Part shown: positions 1 through 7,053 of the stretch, in pieces | Numbering within the stretch: position 1 is the stretch's first letter | Layout of the letters: every line of letters starts with the position of its first letter | Source of the DNA: Candidatus Thiodictyon intracellulare | Lineage (GTDB): Bacteria > Pseudomonadota > Gammaproteobacteria > Chromatiales > Chromatiaceae | DNA: 9,053 nucleotides | Assembly (NCBI GenBank): GCA_016292295.1 | Contig: JADNEJ010000090.1 | Location: forward strand, 1 to 9,053 | Reading direction: 5' to 3' | The notes under the pieces: generated by a model | Database searches by the model: none | Told to the model about the DNA's origin: nothing | The model's input: only the letters and a program-made list of their open reading frames with translations | Translations under genes and position numbers: made by a program

Positions 1-51
1 GGCGGCACGCAGCTCGGCGAGTTGTTCGGTGGAGAGGGTCTAGTCGAGCAT
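1..51 (-). pseudogene. IS630-type transposase N-terminal remnant, interrupted by an amber codon
   Basis: Reading the minus strand from the ATG at 51-49 gives M-L-D-stop (TAG at 42-40), then an open frame LSTEQLAELRAA that runs off the window edge. The segment L-S-x-E-Q-L-A-E-L-R resembles the N-terminal helix-turn-helix start of IS630-family transposases as I remember them. If so, the gene lies mostly outside the window and its first codons are broken by a stop, unless translation begins at a later start beyond the edge. No terminal inverted repeat could be assigned with confidence. Only 13 codons after the stop are visible, so the family call is tentative. Confidence 0.35.
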
Positions 52-299
52 AGGACGAGCATAGGGACGATAGTATATCGACGTCGGCCGATTACGCTAG
101 GGTCCTGAGCGAAAATCTCAGATGAGACGTGTATACTTGCACAGTCTCGGCGCGTGGGGCCTTGATCACAAATCCGCCCAAGGCCTGCTGGCTCATGTGG
201 GTTTTCGCGCGCAAGACCATGTTCTATAAGGGAGCGGCGACGCCGGAACTAAACAAGGTGGGCGGAATTATGATCAAGGCCAGCGCGTGGCAACGAGAA
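52..299. other. Noncoding stretch between transposase remnant and thioesterase gene
   Basis: I see no convincing gene here. The only long open frame (from 129, plus strand) runs out of frame into the thioesterase gene and resembles no family I know. Two small hairpins are visible: CGATA-gta-TATCG at 68-80 and CTGAG-(7)-CTCAG at 105-121. The second may lie near the end of the IS630-type element, but this is unproven. A TATAAG at 225-230 could be a -10 box, but its partner at 202-207 (TTTTCG) is poor, so no promoter is called. Confidence 0.4.
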
Positions 300-305
300 A
301 GAGGT
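300..305 (+). promoter_or_regulatory. Ribosome binding site of the thioesterase gene
   Basis: AGAGGT lies 7 bases before the ATG at 313. That spacing favours 313 over the in-frame TTG at 310 (4 bases away) and over the ATG codons at 316 and 322 (10 and 16 bases away). Confidence 0.5.
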
Positions 306-312
306 AAACTTG

Positions 313-834
313 ATGATGGAAATGCAGCACAAGACCCTGACTATGACCCTGCTGATGACGCCGGACATGGCCAATTTCTCGGGCCATGTCCACGGCGGCG
401 CCACCCTGCGTCTGCTCGATCAGGCGGCCTATGCCTGCGCCGCGCGCTACTGCAATCATTACGTGGTCACCCTATCCGTGGATCAGGTGTTTTTTCGGCA
501 GCCGGTGCGGGTGGGGGAGTTGCTGACCTTCCTGGCCTCGGTGAATTATACGGGCACCACCTCGATGGAGATCGGCATCCGCGTCATGACCGAGGATATC
601 ATTCACAAGACCACCCGGCATGCGATGACCTGCTATTTTACGATGGTCGCGGTCGATGACGAGGGCCACCCGGTCCGAGTCCCGCCGCTCCGGATCGAGA
701 CGCCGAACGAGCGGCGACGCTACGAGACCGCGGCGCTGCGGCGCGAATTCCGCCGCGAGATCGAAAAGCGCCACAATGAGATACGTCAACCGCACAAGGC
801 GGTAACCGCCGCGCCGCGCCAAGCGGATGAGTAG
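313..834 (+). CDS. Acyl-CoA thioesterase, hotdog fold (YciA/YkhA-like)
   Basis: Predicted cytosolic enzyme of 173 residues that hydrolyses acyl-CoA thioesters to free acid and CoA; chain-length preference cannot be read from sequence. The hotdog core opens with N-F-S-G-H-V-H-G-G and L-L-D-Q-A-A, matching the N-x-x-G-x-x-x-G-G...D-x-A pattern in which the Asp is the catalytic acid of this family. Further family features are V-D-Q-V-F-F-R-Q-P-V-R-V-G-E-L, T-S-M-E-I-G-I and the end motif C-Y-F-T-M-V-A-V-D-D-E-G followed by V-P-P-L. After about residue 125 comes a charged Arg/Glu-rich tail, likely helical, beyond the core. One hotdog domain is present, so activity would need a dimer or hexamer. 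ATG 313 was chosen by its ribosome binding site. It lies 27 bases before psiE, but no functional link between the two is evident. Confidence 0.85.
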   Translation: MMEMQHKTLTMTLLMTPDMANFSGHVHGGATLRLLDQAAYACAARYCNHYVVTLSVDQVFFRQPVRVGELLTFLASVNYTGTTSMEIGIRVMTEDIIHKTTRHAMTCYFTMVAVDDEGHPVRVPPLRIETPNERRRYETAALRREFRREIEKRHNEIRQPHKAVTAAPRQADE

Positions 835-861
835 TCGGCACAGCAACCCAATTAGACGCAC

Positions 862-1314
862 ATGATGACACCGCAACAACAACTCGACCGCTTCCTTGCC
901 ACCATCTTCCGCTATGTCGAGAAGGCCGTACTGCTCCTGGTCGGCGGACTGGCCCTGCTCGCGATCGGGCAACTGGTCGTGGGGGTCGTTGGCAATGCCC
1001 AGGTGAAGCTGGAAGACGTGCTGCTGATCTTCATATTCCTCGAAATCATGGCCATGGCGAACGTCTATTTCATCCGCCACAGCGCGCCCTTCACCTACCC
1101 CATGTTCATCGCCGTGACCGCCCTGTCGCGGCTAATCGTGCTGCAAGGCAAGAACATTGCGCCGGAGAATCTGTTGTTCGAGGGGGGCGCCATCCTGCTG
1201 GTCAGCGTCGCCATCCTCGTGATCCGCTTCAGCCAGCGCTACCACTGCGACGAAGTGGAGCGCGACGAGAACGCGAATTCCGACCACGAGACGCCCAAGC
1301 CGCCATGCGGCTGA
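862..1314 (+). CDS. psiE: PsiE-family inner-membrane protein (phosphate-starvation-inducible E)
   Basis: 150-residue protein with four predicted membrane helices at about residues 22-44, 52-70, 78-96 and 106-123, short charged N-terminal and hydrophilic C-terminal ends. The L-E-D-V-L-L-I-F-I-F-L-E-I stretch at 50-62 and F-T-Y-P-M-F-I-A-V-T-A-L-S-R at 77-90 fit the PsiE family (Pfam PF06146). In E. coli psiE is induced by phosphate starvation, but its molecular role is unknown, so the name is a family label. The start could be ATG 862 or the adjacent ATG 865; neither has a clear Shine-Dalgarno sequence. The 27-base gap from the thioesterase gene suggests possible co-transcription. No Pho box was recognised upstream. 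Confidence 0.8.
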   Translation: MMTPQQQLDRFLATIFRYVEKAVLLLVGGLALLAIGQLVVGVVGNAQVKLEDVLLIFIFLEIMAMANVYFIRHSAPFTYPMFIAVTALSRLIVLQGKNIAPENLLFEGGAILLVSVAILVIRFSQRYHCDEVERDENANSDHETPKPPCG

Positions 1315-1398
1315 GGGACGCTTAGGCTGCGACCCCCGGGGTCTGGCCGGCGACCCCCTCCCGCTCGGCGCCGCTCCCCAGGCCCCGACGTTTCGCCC

Positions 1399-1428
1399 TT
1401 GCCAAATCAAGCTAAAACTGGCTATTCT
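1399..1428 (+). promoter_or_regulatory. Candidate sigma70-type promoter for the XRE-hyf operon
   Basis: TTGCCA (1399-1404) and TATTCT (1423-1428) are separated by 18 bases in an A/T-richer pocket of an otherwise very GC-rich gap. Transcription would start near 1435, leaving a leader of about 27 bases before the regulator's ATG at 1462. No other promoter-like pair was seen between psiE and the operon. The call rests on consensus matching only. A clear operator repeat for the regulator was not found around it. Confidence 0.4.
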
Positions 1429-1461
1429 AAGGCCCCACGCATCACAACAGATGTCTTGCAC

Positions 1462-1770
1462 ATGCTCACCGCCGCCCAGCTCCGAGCTGCCCGCGCCCTG
1501 CTGGGTCTCGACCAGCGCCGCCTGGCAGAAGCGGCGGGGCTGTCGCTGCCGACCATACAGCGCATGGAGGCGAGCGAGGGCACTGTGCGCGGAAACGTGG
1601 ATTCACTGGTAAAACTGGTGGAGGCATTAGAACGGGCCGGGGTCGAGTTCATCGCCGAGGGTTCGCCCAGCGGCGGCGGCGGACGCGGGGTGCGGCTGAA
1701 GACGGCGGCCGGCACGCCGACGCCGACCCCCGGGCCGCTGCCAGTGCCGCCATTGGAACCGGCCCCATGA
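1462..1770 (+). CDS. XRE-type helix-turn-helix transcriptional regulator
   Basis: 102-residue DNA-binding protein. Residues 4-62 form an XRE/Cro-CI-like helical domain: Q-L-R-A-A-R-A-L-L-G-L-D-Q-R-R-L-A-E-A-A-G-L-S, then L-P-T-I-Q-R-M-E as the recognition helix (about 29-36). It is followed by a helix ending A-G-V-E-F-I. After a Gly-rich segment with G-V-R-L-K (residues 71-80), the tail is Thr/Pro-rich and probably disordered. ATG 1462 is preferred over an upstream in-frame TTG at 1399 because the TTG overlaps the likely promoter -35 box and the conserved domain begins at 1462. The stop overlaps the hyfB start by ATGA (1767-1770), so regulator and complex are probably translationally coupled. 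Autoregulation of the operon is an inference. Confidence 0.8.
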   Translation: MLTAAQLRAARALLGLDQRRLAEAAGLSLPTIQRMEASEGTVRGNVDSLVKLVEALERAGVEFIAEGSPSGGGGRGVRLKTAAGTPTPTPGPLPVPPLEPAP

Positions 1771-3806
1771 GCCGCGCCGTCACCATGGAGCAGGCCCTGG
1801 CCCTAGCCGGGATGGCGGTGGTGCTGGTCTTGCTGTCCGCGTTCGTTTCGCTGCTCGCCGCGCGGATCCCCGCTACCCTGCGGCTGGTGGCCACCCCGCT
1901 GCTCGGACTGGCCGGGCTTGCGGCCCTGGCGGCGGGGGTGATAGCCCTGCTGTTGGGAGGCACGGTGCAAACGACGCTGCCGCTTGGTCTGCCCTGGCTG
2001 CCCTGGCATGTGCGGCTCGATGCCCTGGCCGGGTTCTTTCTGCTGCTGATCGGGGTCGTCACCTGCGCGGTCGGGCTCTATGCCCCGGCCTATGTCCGCG
2101 GCTTCGAGCACGGGCACGATTCGCTGACGGCCCTGGGCGGCTTCAGCGGGCTTTTCCTGACCGGCATGTTGATGGTGGTGCTGGCGGACGACGCCTTCCT
2201 ATTCATGGTCGCCTGGGAGCTGATGTCGCTCTCGTCCTATTTCCTGGTCGCCTATCACCACGAACACACCGCCAACCGGCGCGCCGCCTTCCTCTATCTG
2301 CTGATGGCCCATGTGGGCGGGCTCATGATCCTGCTCGGCTATGGGGTGCTGGCGGCCTTCGGTACAGGCTTCTCCTTCAGCGAACTGCGCGCCGCCGATC
2401 TGCCGCCGATCTGGGCCGGGGTCGCTTTTGCCCTCGCCTTCATGGGCTTCGGCATGAAGGCGGGTCTGGTACCGCTGCACGCCTGGCTGCCGGAGGCGCA
2501 CCCGGTGGCCCCGTCACACATATCGGCCCTAATGTCCGGGGTGATGCTGAAGGTCGCCGTCTACGGGTTTATCCGCTTCGTCTTCGACCTGATCGGGCAA
2601 TTCCCCTGGCAGTGGGGCGTGGTCGTGATGATCATCGGCTGCCTCTCGGCCCTGTTCGGGGTGCTCGCGGCCCTGCTGCAGACGGATCTCAAGCGCCTGC
2701 TCGCGTACTCTTCGGCCGAGAACCTGGGGATCATCTTCATCGGGCTGGGCCTGAGTCTGGTGTTTCTCAGCACCGGCCACCGCTCACTCGGGGCACTCGC
2801 CTTCGTCGCGGCACTGTATCACTGCCTGAATCACGCCCTTTTTAAGGGGCTTCTGTTCCTGGGTGCCGGGGCCATCCTGCACAGCACCCACGAGCGCGAT
2901 CTGGACCAGATGGGCGGGCTCTTGCGCCGCAAGCCCTGGACCGGGCTCTTCTTCCTGGTCGGGGTCCTGTCCATCTCCGCCCTGCCTCCTTTTAACGGTT
3001 TCGTCTCGGAGTGGCTAACCTTCCAGGCGGCGCTTCAGGCCTGGCAGCTCCAGAGCGGGGTCCTGCGCAGTCTAATCCCCATCGCCTCGGCCGTGCTGGC
3101 CCTGACCGGAGCCCTGGTGGCGGTCACCTTCGTCAAGGTCTACGGCATCGCCTTCCTCGGCCAGGCACGCTCACGTCACGTGCGCCGCGCCCGCCCGGGG
3201 CCCTGGGGGATACAGGCCGGTCAGTGGTTCCTGGCGCTCCTGTGCCTGCTGCTCGGGGTCTTTCCGACCTGGGTCATCGGGCTAATTGACGCGGTGCCAC
3301 GGGCCATCTTGGGCGGAGGACTACCCCAGGCCGGCGCCTACGGTTGGCTGTGGCTGACCCCGGTATCGCCGCAGACCGCGAGCTACAGCGGCCCGCTGGT
3401 AGTGCTGATGCTCGCCGGGATCGGCCTGACTGTCTTCTGGGGCTTGAACTATCTGTGGTCGCGCGGTGCACCGGTGCGCTGGATACGCCGCAGCGATGCC
3501 TGGGACTGCGGTTTCGCGCCGCCCTCGGCCCGAATGCAGTACACTGCCACGGCCTTTGCGCAACCGATCCGGCGGGTCTTCGGGCTCCTGTTCCAGATCG
3601 ATGAAACGCTGACCCCGCAAGAGGACGGCACGCTGCGCCATCGGCTGCATATCGGGGACCGCTTCTGGGGGCTCTTATATCTGCCAGTCGCCCGGGCTGT
3701 GGAGTCGGCAGCCAGACGGGTGGTGCTGCTGCAATCGGGCAGTATCCGGGTCTATCTCGGCTGGACCCTTGCGACCCTGGTGGGGCTCTTATGGATCATC
3801 ACATGA
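1767..3806 (+). CDS. hyfB: HyfB-like antiporter-type proton-channel subunit
   Basis: 679-residue polytopic inner-membrane protein of the NuoL/NuoM/NuoN-MrpA family (Proton_antipo_M), closest in layout to HyfB/HycC of hydrogenase 4 and formate hydrogenlyase. Ion-path residues are present: Glu151 in A-W-E-L-M-S, Lys231 in G-F-G-M-K-A-G-L-V-P-L-H-A-W-L-P, Lys262 in V-M-L-K-V-A-V-Y-G, Lys360 in H-A-L-F-K-G and Glu415 in G-F-V-S-E-W. The length, and a soluble-looking C-terminal segment (about 570-655) before one last helix, are as expected for HyfB. It should form part of the membrane arm that moves protons or sodium. The start overlaps the regulator's stop; an alternative ATG lies at 1785. Gene name is by homology to hyf; the complex is probably not a hydrogenase. 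Confidence 0.9.
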   Translation: MSRAVTMEQALALAGMAVVLVLLSAFVSLLAARIPATLRLVATPLLGLAGLAALAAGVIALLLGGTVQTTLPLGLPWLPWHVRLDALAGFFLLLIGVVTCAVGLYAPAYVRGFEHGHDSLTALGGFSGLFLTGMLMVVLADDAFLFMVAWELMSLSSYFLVAYHHEHTANRRAAFLYLLMAHVGGLMILLGYGVLAAFGTGFSFSELRAADLPPIWAGVAFALAFMGFGMKAGLVPLHAWLPEAHPVAPSHISALMSGVMLKVAVYGFIRFVFDLIGQFPWQWGVVVMIIGCLSALFGVLAALLQTDLKRLLAYSSAENLGIIFIGLGLSLVFLSTGHRSLGALAFVAALYHCLNHALFKGLLFLGAGAILHSTHERDLDQMGGLLRRKPWTGLFFLVGVLSISALPPFNGFVSEWLTFQAALQAWQLQSGVLRSLIPIASAVLALTGALVAVTFVKVYGIAFLGQARSRHVRRARPGPWGIQAGQWFLALLCLLLGVFPTWVIGLIDAVPRAILGGGLPQAGAYGWLWLTPVSPQTASYSGPLVVLMLAGIGLTVFWGLNYLWSRGAPVRWIRRSDAWDCGFAPPSARMQYTATAFAQPIRRVFGLLFQIDETLTPQEDGTLRHRLHIGDRFWGLLYLPVARAVESAARRVVLLQSGSIRVYLGWTLATLVGLLWIIT

Positions 3807-3821
3807 AGCCCAAGCTGCGGG

Positions 3822-4793
3822 GTGGCCGTGGATAATTACCTCACGCTGCCTGGCTGGGTGCTCGCGGTCTTCCAGTCGTGCCTGTACCTCGCCCTGGCAC
3901 CGCTCCTGGTGGGATGGGTGCGCAAGGCCAAAGCGCGCCTGCAAAACCGCCGCGGCGCGCCCCTGCTACAGGCCTATCAAGACCTCTACAAGCTCCTGGC
4001 CAAGGAGGCACGGGTCGCCCATACCGCCTCCCCCCTGTTCCGGGCCGCGCCCTATATCGTCTTTACGGCCACCTGGATGGCGGCGGCGACCGTGCCGCTG
4101 CTGGTGGTGGATCTGCCCACCGCGGCCATCGCCGACATCATCGTGCTAGTGGGGCTCCTGGCGCTCGCGCGCGTGTTCCTGGCCCTGGCGGGCATGGACG
4201 TGGGCGCCGCCTTCGGCGGCATGGGAGCCTCGCGCGAGATGCTCATCGGAGCCCTCGCCGAGCCGGCCATGCTGATGGCGGTCTTCACGCTGGCCATGAC
4301 TGCCCACTCGACCAACTTGTCGAGTGTCATCGATCATCACCTGGTCGATGGCTTCGTTCTGCGGCCATCCTATCTGTTCGCCCTGGGCGGCCTGATCCTG
4401 GTGGCGGTCGCGGAATCCGGCCGCATCCCGATCGACAATCCAACCACCCACCTGGAACTGACCATGATCCACGAGGCCATGCTGCTCGAATATTCGGGTC
4501 GGCACCTGGCCCTGATGGAGTGGTCGGCACAGATCAAGCTGCTGCTCTATGGGACCCTAATCGCCAATGTGTTTTTCCCCTGGGGGATCGGGCGCGGGTT
4601 CGGCGGCGCCGCCTTGGGGCTCGGGCTGGCCGCGGTGCTGGCCAAACTCGCGGCGCTCGGGGCGGTCCTGGCGGTCGGGGAGACGGTGCTGGCCAAGATG
4701 CGGCTGTTCCGCGCCCCGGAGTTTCTCAATCTGGCCCTGCTGCTGTCGCTGCTGGGACTCCTGAGCCACGTGATCCTGGAGGTGAGGGCATGA
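3822..4793 (+). CDS. hyfC: HyfC-like (NuoH/HycD family) membrane anchor subunit
   Basis: 323-residue membrane protein that links the peripheral arm to the ion-pumping arm in complex I-type enzymes. Family motifs: L-Q-N-R-R-G-A-P-L-L-Q-A-Y-Q-D-L-Y-K-L-L at 40-59, followed by K-E; G-A-S-R-E-M at 135-140; E147-P; and A-E-S-G-R-I-P-I-D-N-P-T-T-H-L-E-L at 197-213, then M-I-H-E-A-M-L-L-E-Y-S-G. About eight hydrophobic helices are predicted. GTG 3822 is chosen because it gives a normal N-terminus; GTG 3828 is a second option. There is only a weak G-rich ribosome site (about 3817-3821), and this is the only junction in the operon without a stop/start overlap. The stop overlaps hyfE by ATGA. Confidence 0.88.
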   Translation: MAVDNYLTLPGWVLAVFQSCLYLALAPLLVGWVRKAKARLQNRRGAPLLQAYQDLYKLLAKEARVAHTASPLFRAAPYIVFTATWMAAATVPLLVVDLPTAAIADIIVLVGLLALARVFLALAGMDVGAAFGGMGASREMLIGALAEPAMLMAVFTLAMTAHSTNLSSVIDHHLVDGFVLRPSYLFALGGLILVAVAESGRIPIDNPTTHLELTMIHEAMLLEYSGRHLALMEWSAQIKLLLYGTLIANVFFPWGIGRGFGGAALGLGLAAVLAKLAALGAVLAVGETVLAKMRLFRAPEFLNLALLLSLLGLLSHVILEVRA

Positions 4794-5500
4794 ACCTGAG
4801 CCTGCTGCCGCTCCTCCAGCAGTTGGTGCTGGTGCTGGCGGCGATCGTGCTGTTCCTGTCCTTCGTGCTGCTGGCCCAGAACCGGCTGATCTCGGCGATC
4901 CATGCCTTCGCCTGGCAGGGCGCCCTGGTGGCGGCCGTGACCACGGTGGTGGCGGCGACCGGGCACATCCATCACCTCTATTTCTCTGCGGCCCTGACGC
5001 TGATGCTCAAGGCCATGCTGATCCCCTGGATGCTGCATCGGCTGGTGCGGCGCCTGGAGTTGGAGCGGCACACTGAGTCCCTGCAGAGCCCGACACTCGT
5101 GACCATGACCGCGGTCGCGCTAGTGATCTTCAGCTACTGGCTGGTGCTACCCATGATCCAGGAGGAACTGACCTTTACCCGCAACATCGTCGCCATAAGC
5201 CTGGCAGTGGTCCTGATCGGGCTTCTGATGATGGTCTTCCGCACCCAGGCAGTTGCGCAGGTGCTGGGCTTCATGTCGATGGAGAACGGGCTCTTCCTGG
5301 CCGCCGTCTCGGCCACCGGCGGCATGCCCCTGGTGGTGGAACTGGGGGTCGCCTTCGACGTGTTGGTGGCCATGGTGCTCTTCGGCGTCTTCTTCCTGCA
5401 GATCCGCGAGAGCATCGATTCGCTCGACGTGGACCGACTCAATCGGCTGCGCGAGACTACGGGTGAGGCCCCTGATGAACCCCAGGTGGAGGCCCAGTGA
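4790..5500 (+). CDS. hyfE: HyfE-like membrane subunit (NuoK-related)
   Basis: 236-residue membrane protein with about seven hydrophobic helices. The C-terminal half resembles NuoK: Glu165 in G-F-M-S-M-E-N-G-L-F-L and Glu184 in V-V-E-L-G-V-A-F-D sit where the paired NuoK glutamates of the proton path are expected. The N-terminal half has further helices and Lys74 in L-M-L-K-A-M-L-I-P-W, typical of the longer HyfE proteins. After about residue 205 the tail is hydrophilic and acidic. The start is the ATG overlapping the hyfC stop (4790-4793). The frame stays open far upstream into hyfC, but that extension is an out-of-frame Arg/Gly/Pro-rich translation and is not coding. It should sit between the NuoH-like subunit and the antiporter subunits. 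Confidence 0.87.
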   Translation: MNLSLLPLLQQLVLVLAAIVLFLSFVLLAQNRLISAIHAFAWQGALVAAVTTVVAATGHIHHLYFSAALTLMLKAMLIPWMLHRLVRRLELERHTESLQSPTLVTMTAVALVIFSYWLVLPMIQEELTFTRNIVAISLAVVLIGLLMMVFRTQAVAQVLGFMSMENGLFLAAVSATGGMPLVVELGVAFDVLVAMVLFGVFFLQIRESIDSLDVDRLNRLRETTGEAPDEPQVEAQ

Positions 5501-7053
5501 ACGCACTGACGCTCGTCTTGCTGACGCCGCTCCTAGGCGCTCTGGTGCTCGGCCTGATCCGTCCGCCACCGCTCGCCGGCTGGTTCAATCTGGGCGTCTC
5601 GGCGGTTTCCCTGGGGGCAGCACTCTGGTTGGCCTGGTCGATGGCCCTGGTCAGCGACTTGCCCGGCGAGCTGATCGGGCCCAGCGCCGGACCGCTCGCC
5701 GGGCAGGTCTCAGCCGTGATCGCGGGCTCGATCACAGGGAACATCGCCGGCCTGCCCTTCCGGGTCGATGCCTTCAACGTCTATCTGGCCGTGCTGACCG
5801 CCTTCGTCGCGCTGACCACCAGCATCTTCTCGCGCCCCTACATGCGTTACGTCCTGAAGACCGGCCGCATCGGGCAGCGGCGGCTGCGCACCTATCACTC
5901 CATGTATCAGCTCTTCATGTTCACCATGCTGCTCGCGCTCACCACCGACAACTTGGGCGTGATGTGGGTGGCGGTGGAAGGTGCCACCCTGGCCACGGTG
6001 CTCCTGGTCTCCCTGTACCGGACCCCTGAGGCGGTGGAGGCGGCCTGGAAGTATTTCATTCTCTGCAGCGTGGGGATCGCGCTCGCCCTGTTCGGTACCG
6101 TGCTGACCTATTTCGCCGCGCAACAGGTGATCAGCGATCCCGCGGACGGACTCAACTGGAGCACCCTCTATAGCCAGGCCGGGCGCCTGGAACCCGCAGT
6201 GATGCGGCTCGCCTTCGTCTTCCTGCTGGTGGGCTACGGGACCAAGATCGGTCTGGTACCCATGCACCAATGGCTGCCGGATGCCCACTCCGAAGGCCCC
6301 ACGCCTATGTCCGCGGTCCTCTCCGGGCTCCTGCTCAACGTCGCACTGTACGCGGTAGTGCGGCTCAAGATGCTGGTGGACGGCTCGCTCGCGCACACCG
6401 CCAACCCGCACCTAGCGGGCTACCTGCTGATGGGCTTCGGGCTCGTGTCATTTCTTGTGGCCGGGCTCTTCCTGCACCGTCAGCGTGACATCAAGCGCAT
6501 GTTCAGCTACTCGTCCATCGAACACATGGGGCTCATGACCTTCGGCTTCGGCCTGGGTGGGCCGCTCGCCACTTTCGGCGCCCTGCTGCATATGCTGGTG
6601 CACTCGCTGACCAAGTCCGCGATATTCGTCACTGTCGGTCATGCCGCCCATATCGCCGGCACCCAGGCCATCGAGAAAATCCGCGGCCTGATCCGTACCC
6701 AGCCGGCGGTGGGCTGGTCGCTCTTGATCGGAGTCGCAGCGATCGCCGGCTTCCCACCCTTCGGCGTCTTCATGAGCGAATTCCTGCTGCTCACGGCAAC
6801 CATGAAGACCGCCCCCTGGTTCACACTGGCCCTGCTCTCGGGGCTCGCGGTCGCCTTCGCGGGACTCTTCCGGCACCTGCATCCCATGGTCTACGGCACC
6901 CCGCCGGAGGGCCAAAAGCCGGTCGCGGCCAACATGATCCCGGTCGCCATCCACCTGACCCTGGTGCTGTGGCTGGGGCTGGCGATCCCCACCTTCCTGG
7001 CCAACTGGCTGGATCGGGCAACTGGGTTGATTACGGGGACGCGCCTGCTGTGA
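5497..7053 (+). CDS. hyfF: HyfF-like antiporter-type proton-channel subunit
   Basis: 518-residue polytopic membrane protein, second antiporter-like subunit of the complex and shorter than HyfB because it lacks the long C-terminal extension. Key residues: Glu161 in A-V-E-G-A-T, Lys250 in Y-G-T-K-I-G-L-V-P-M-H-Q-W-L-P-D-A-H, Lys334 in D-I-K-R-M-F-S-Y-S-S-I-E-H-M-G, Lys373 in L-T-K-S-A-I-F and Glu428 in M-S-E-F. At the position of HyfB Lys262, this protein has Asn281 (L-L-N-V-A-L-Y-A-V-V-R), which I recall as usual for HyfF-type proteins. The GTG start overlaps the hyfE stop (GTGA, 5497-5500), with GGAGG at 5488-5492 as ribosome binding site. Confidence 0.89.
   Translation: MNALTLVLLTPLLGALVLGLIRPPPLAGWFNLGVSAVSLGAALWLAWSMALVSDLPGELIGPSAGPLAGQVSAVIAGSITGNIAGLPFRVDAFNVYLAVLTAFVALTTSIFSRPYMRYVLKTGRIGQRRLRTYHSMYQLFMFTMLLALTTDNLGVMWVAVEGATLATVLLVSLYRTPEAVEAAWKYFILCSVGIALALFGTVLTYFAAQQVISDPADGLNWSTLYSQAGRLEPAVMRLAFVFLLVGYGTKIGLVPMHQWLPDAHSEGPTPMSAVLSGLLLNVALYAVVRLKMLVDGSLAHTANPHLAGYLLMGFGLVSFLVAGLFLHRQRDIKRMFSYSSIEHMGLMTFGFGLGGPLATFGALLHMLVHSLTKSAIFVTVGHAAHIAGTQAIEKIRGLIRTQPAVGWSLLIGVAAIAGFPPFGVFMSEFLLLTATMKTAPWFTLALLSGLAVAFAGLFRHLHPMVYGTPPEGQKPVAANMIPVAIHLTLVLWLGLAIPTFLANWLDRATGLITGTRLL

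Noticed and set aside
202..230. Promoter TTTTCG-17-TATAAG before the thioesterase gene
   Set aside because: The -10 is fair but the -35 matches the consensus at only about three positions; too weak to call.
129..659. 176-codon plus-strand frame overlapping the thioesterase gene
   Set aside because: Its second half is an out-of-frame reading of the conserved thioesterase and it has no recognisable domain or ribosome site.
472..1080. Long minus-strand frame across the thioesterase and psiE genes
   Set aside because: It is antisense to two genes with clear family motifs and its His/Asp/Arg-rich composition is typical of a GC-rich shadow frame.
1331..1350. Terminator after psiE at the GACCCCCGGGGTC palindrome
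   Set aside because: The centre leaves only a one-base loop, and no T-run follows.
3878..4789. Long plus-strand open frame upstream of hyfE, in the same frame
   Set aside because: It translates hyfC in the wrong frame into Arg/Gly/Pro-rich sequence without family features; the hyfE protein begins at 4790.
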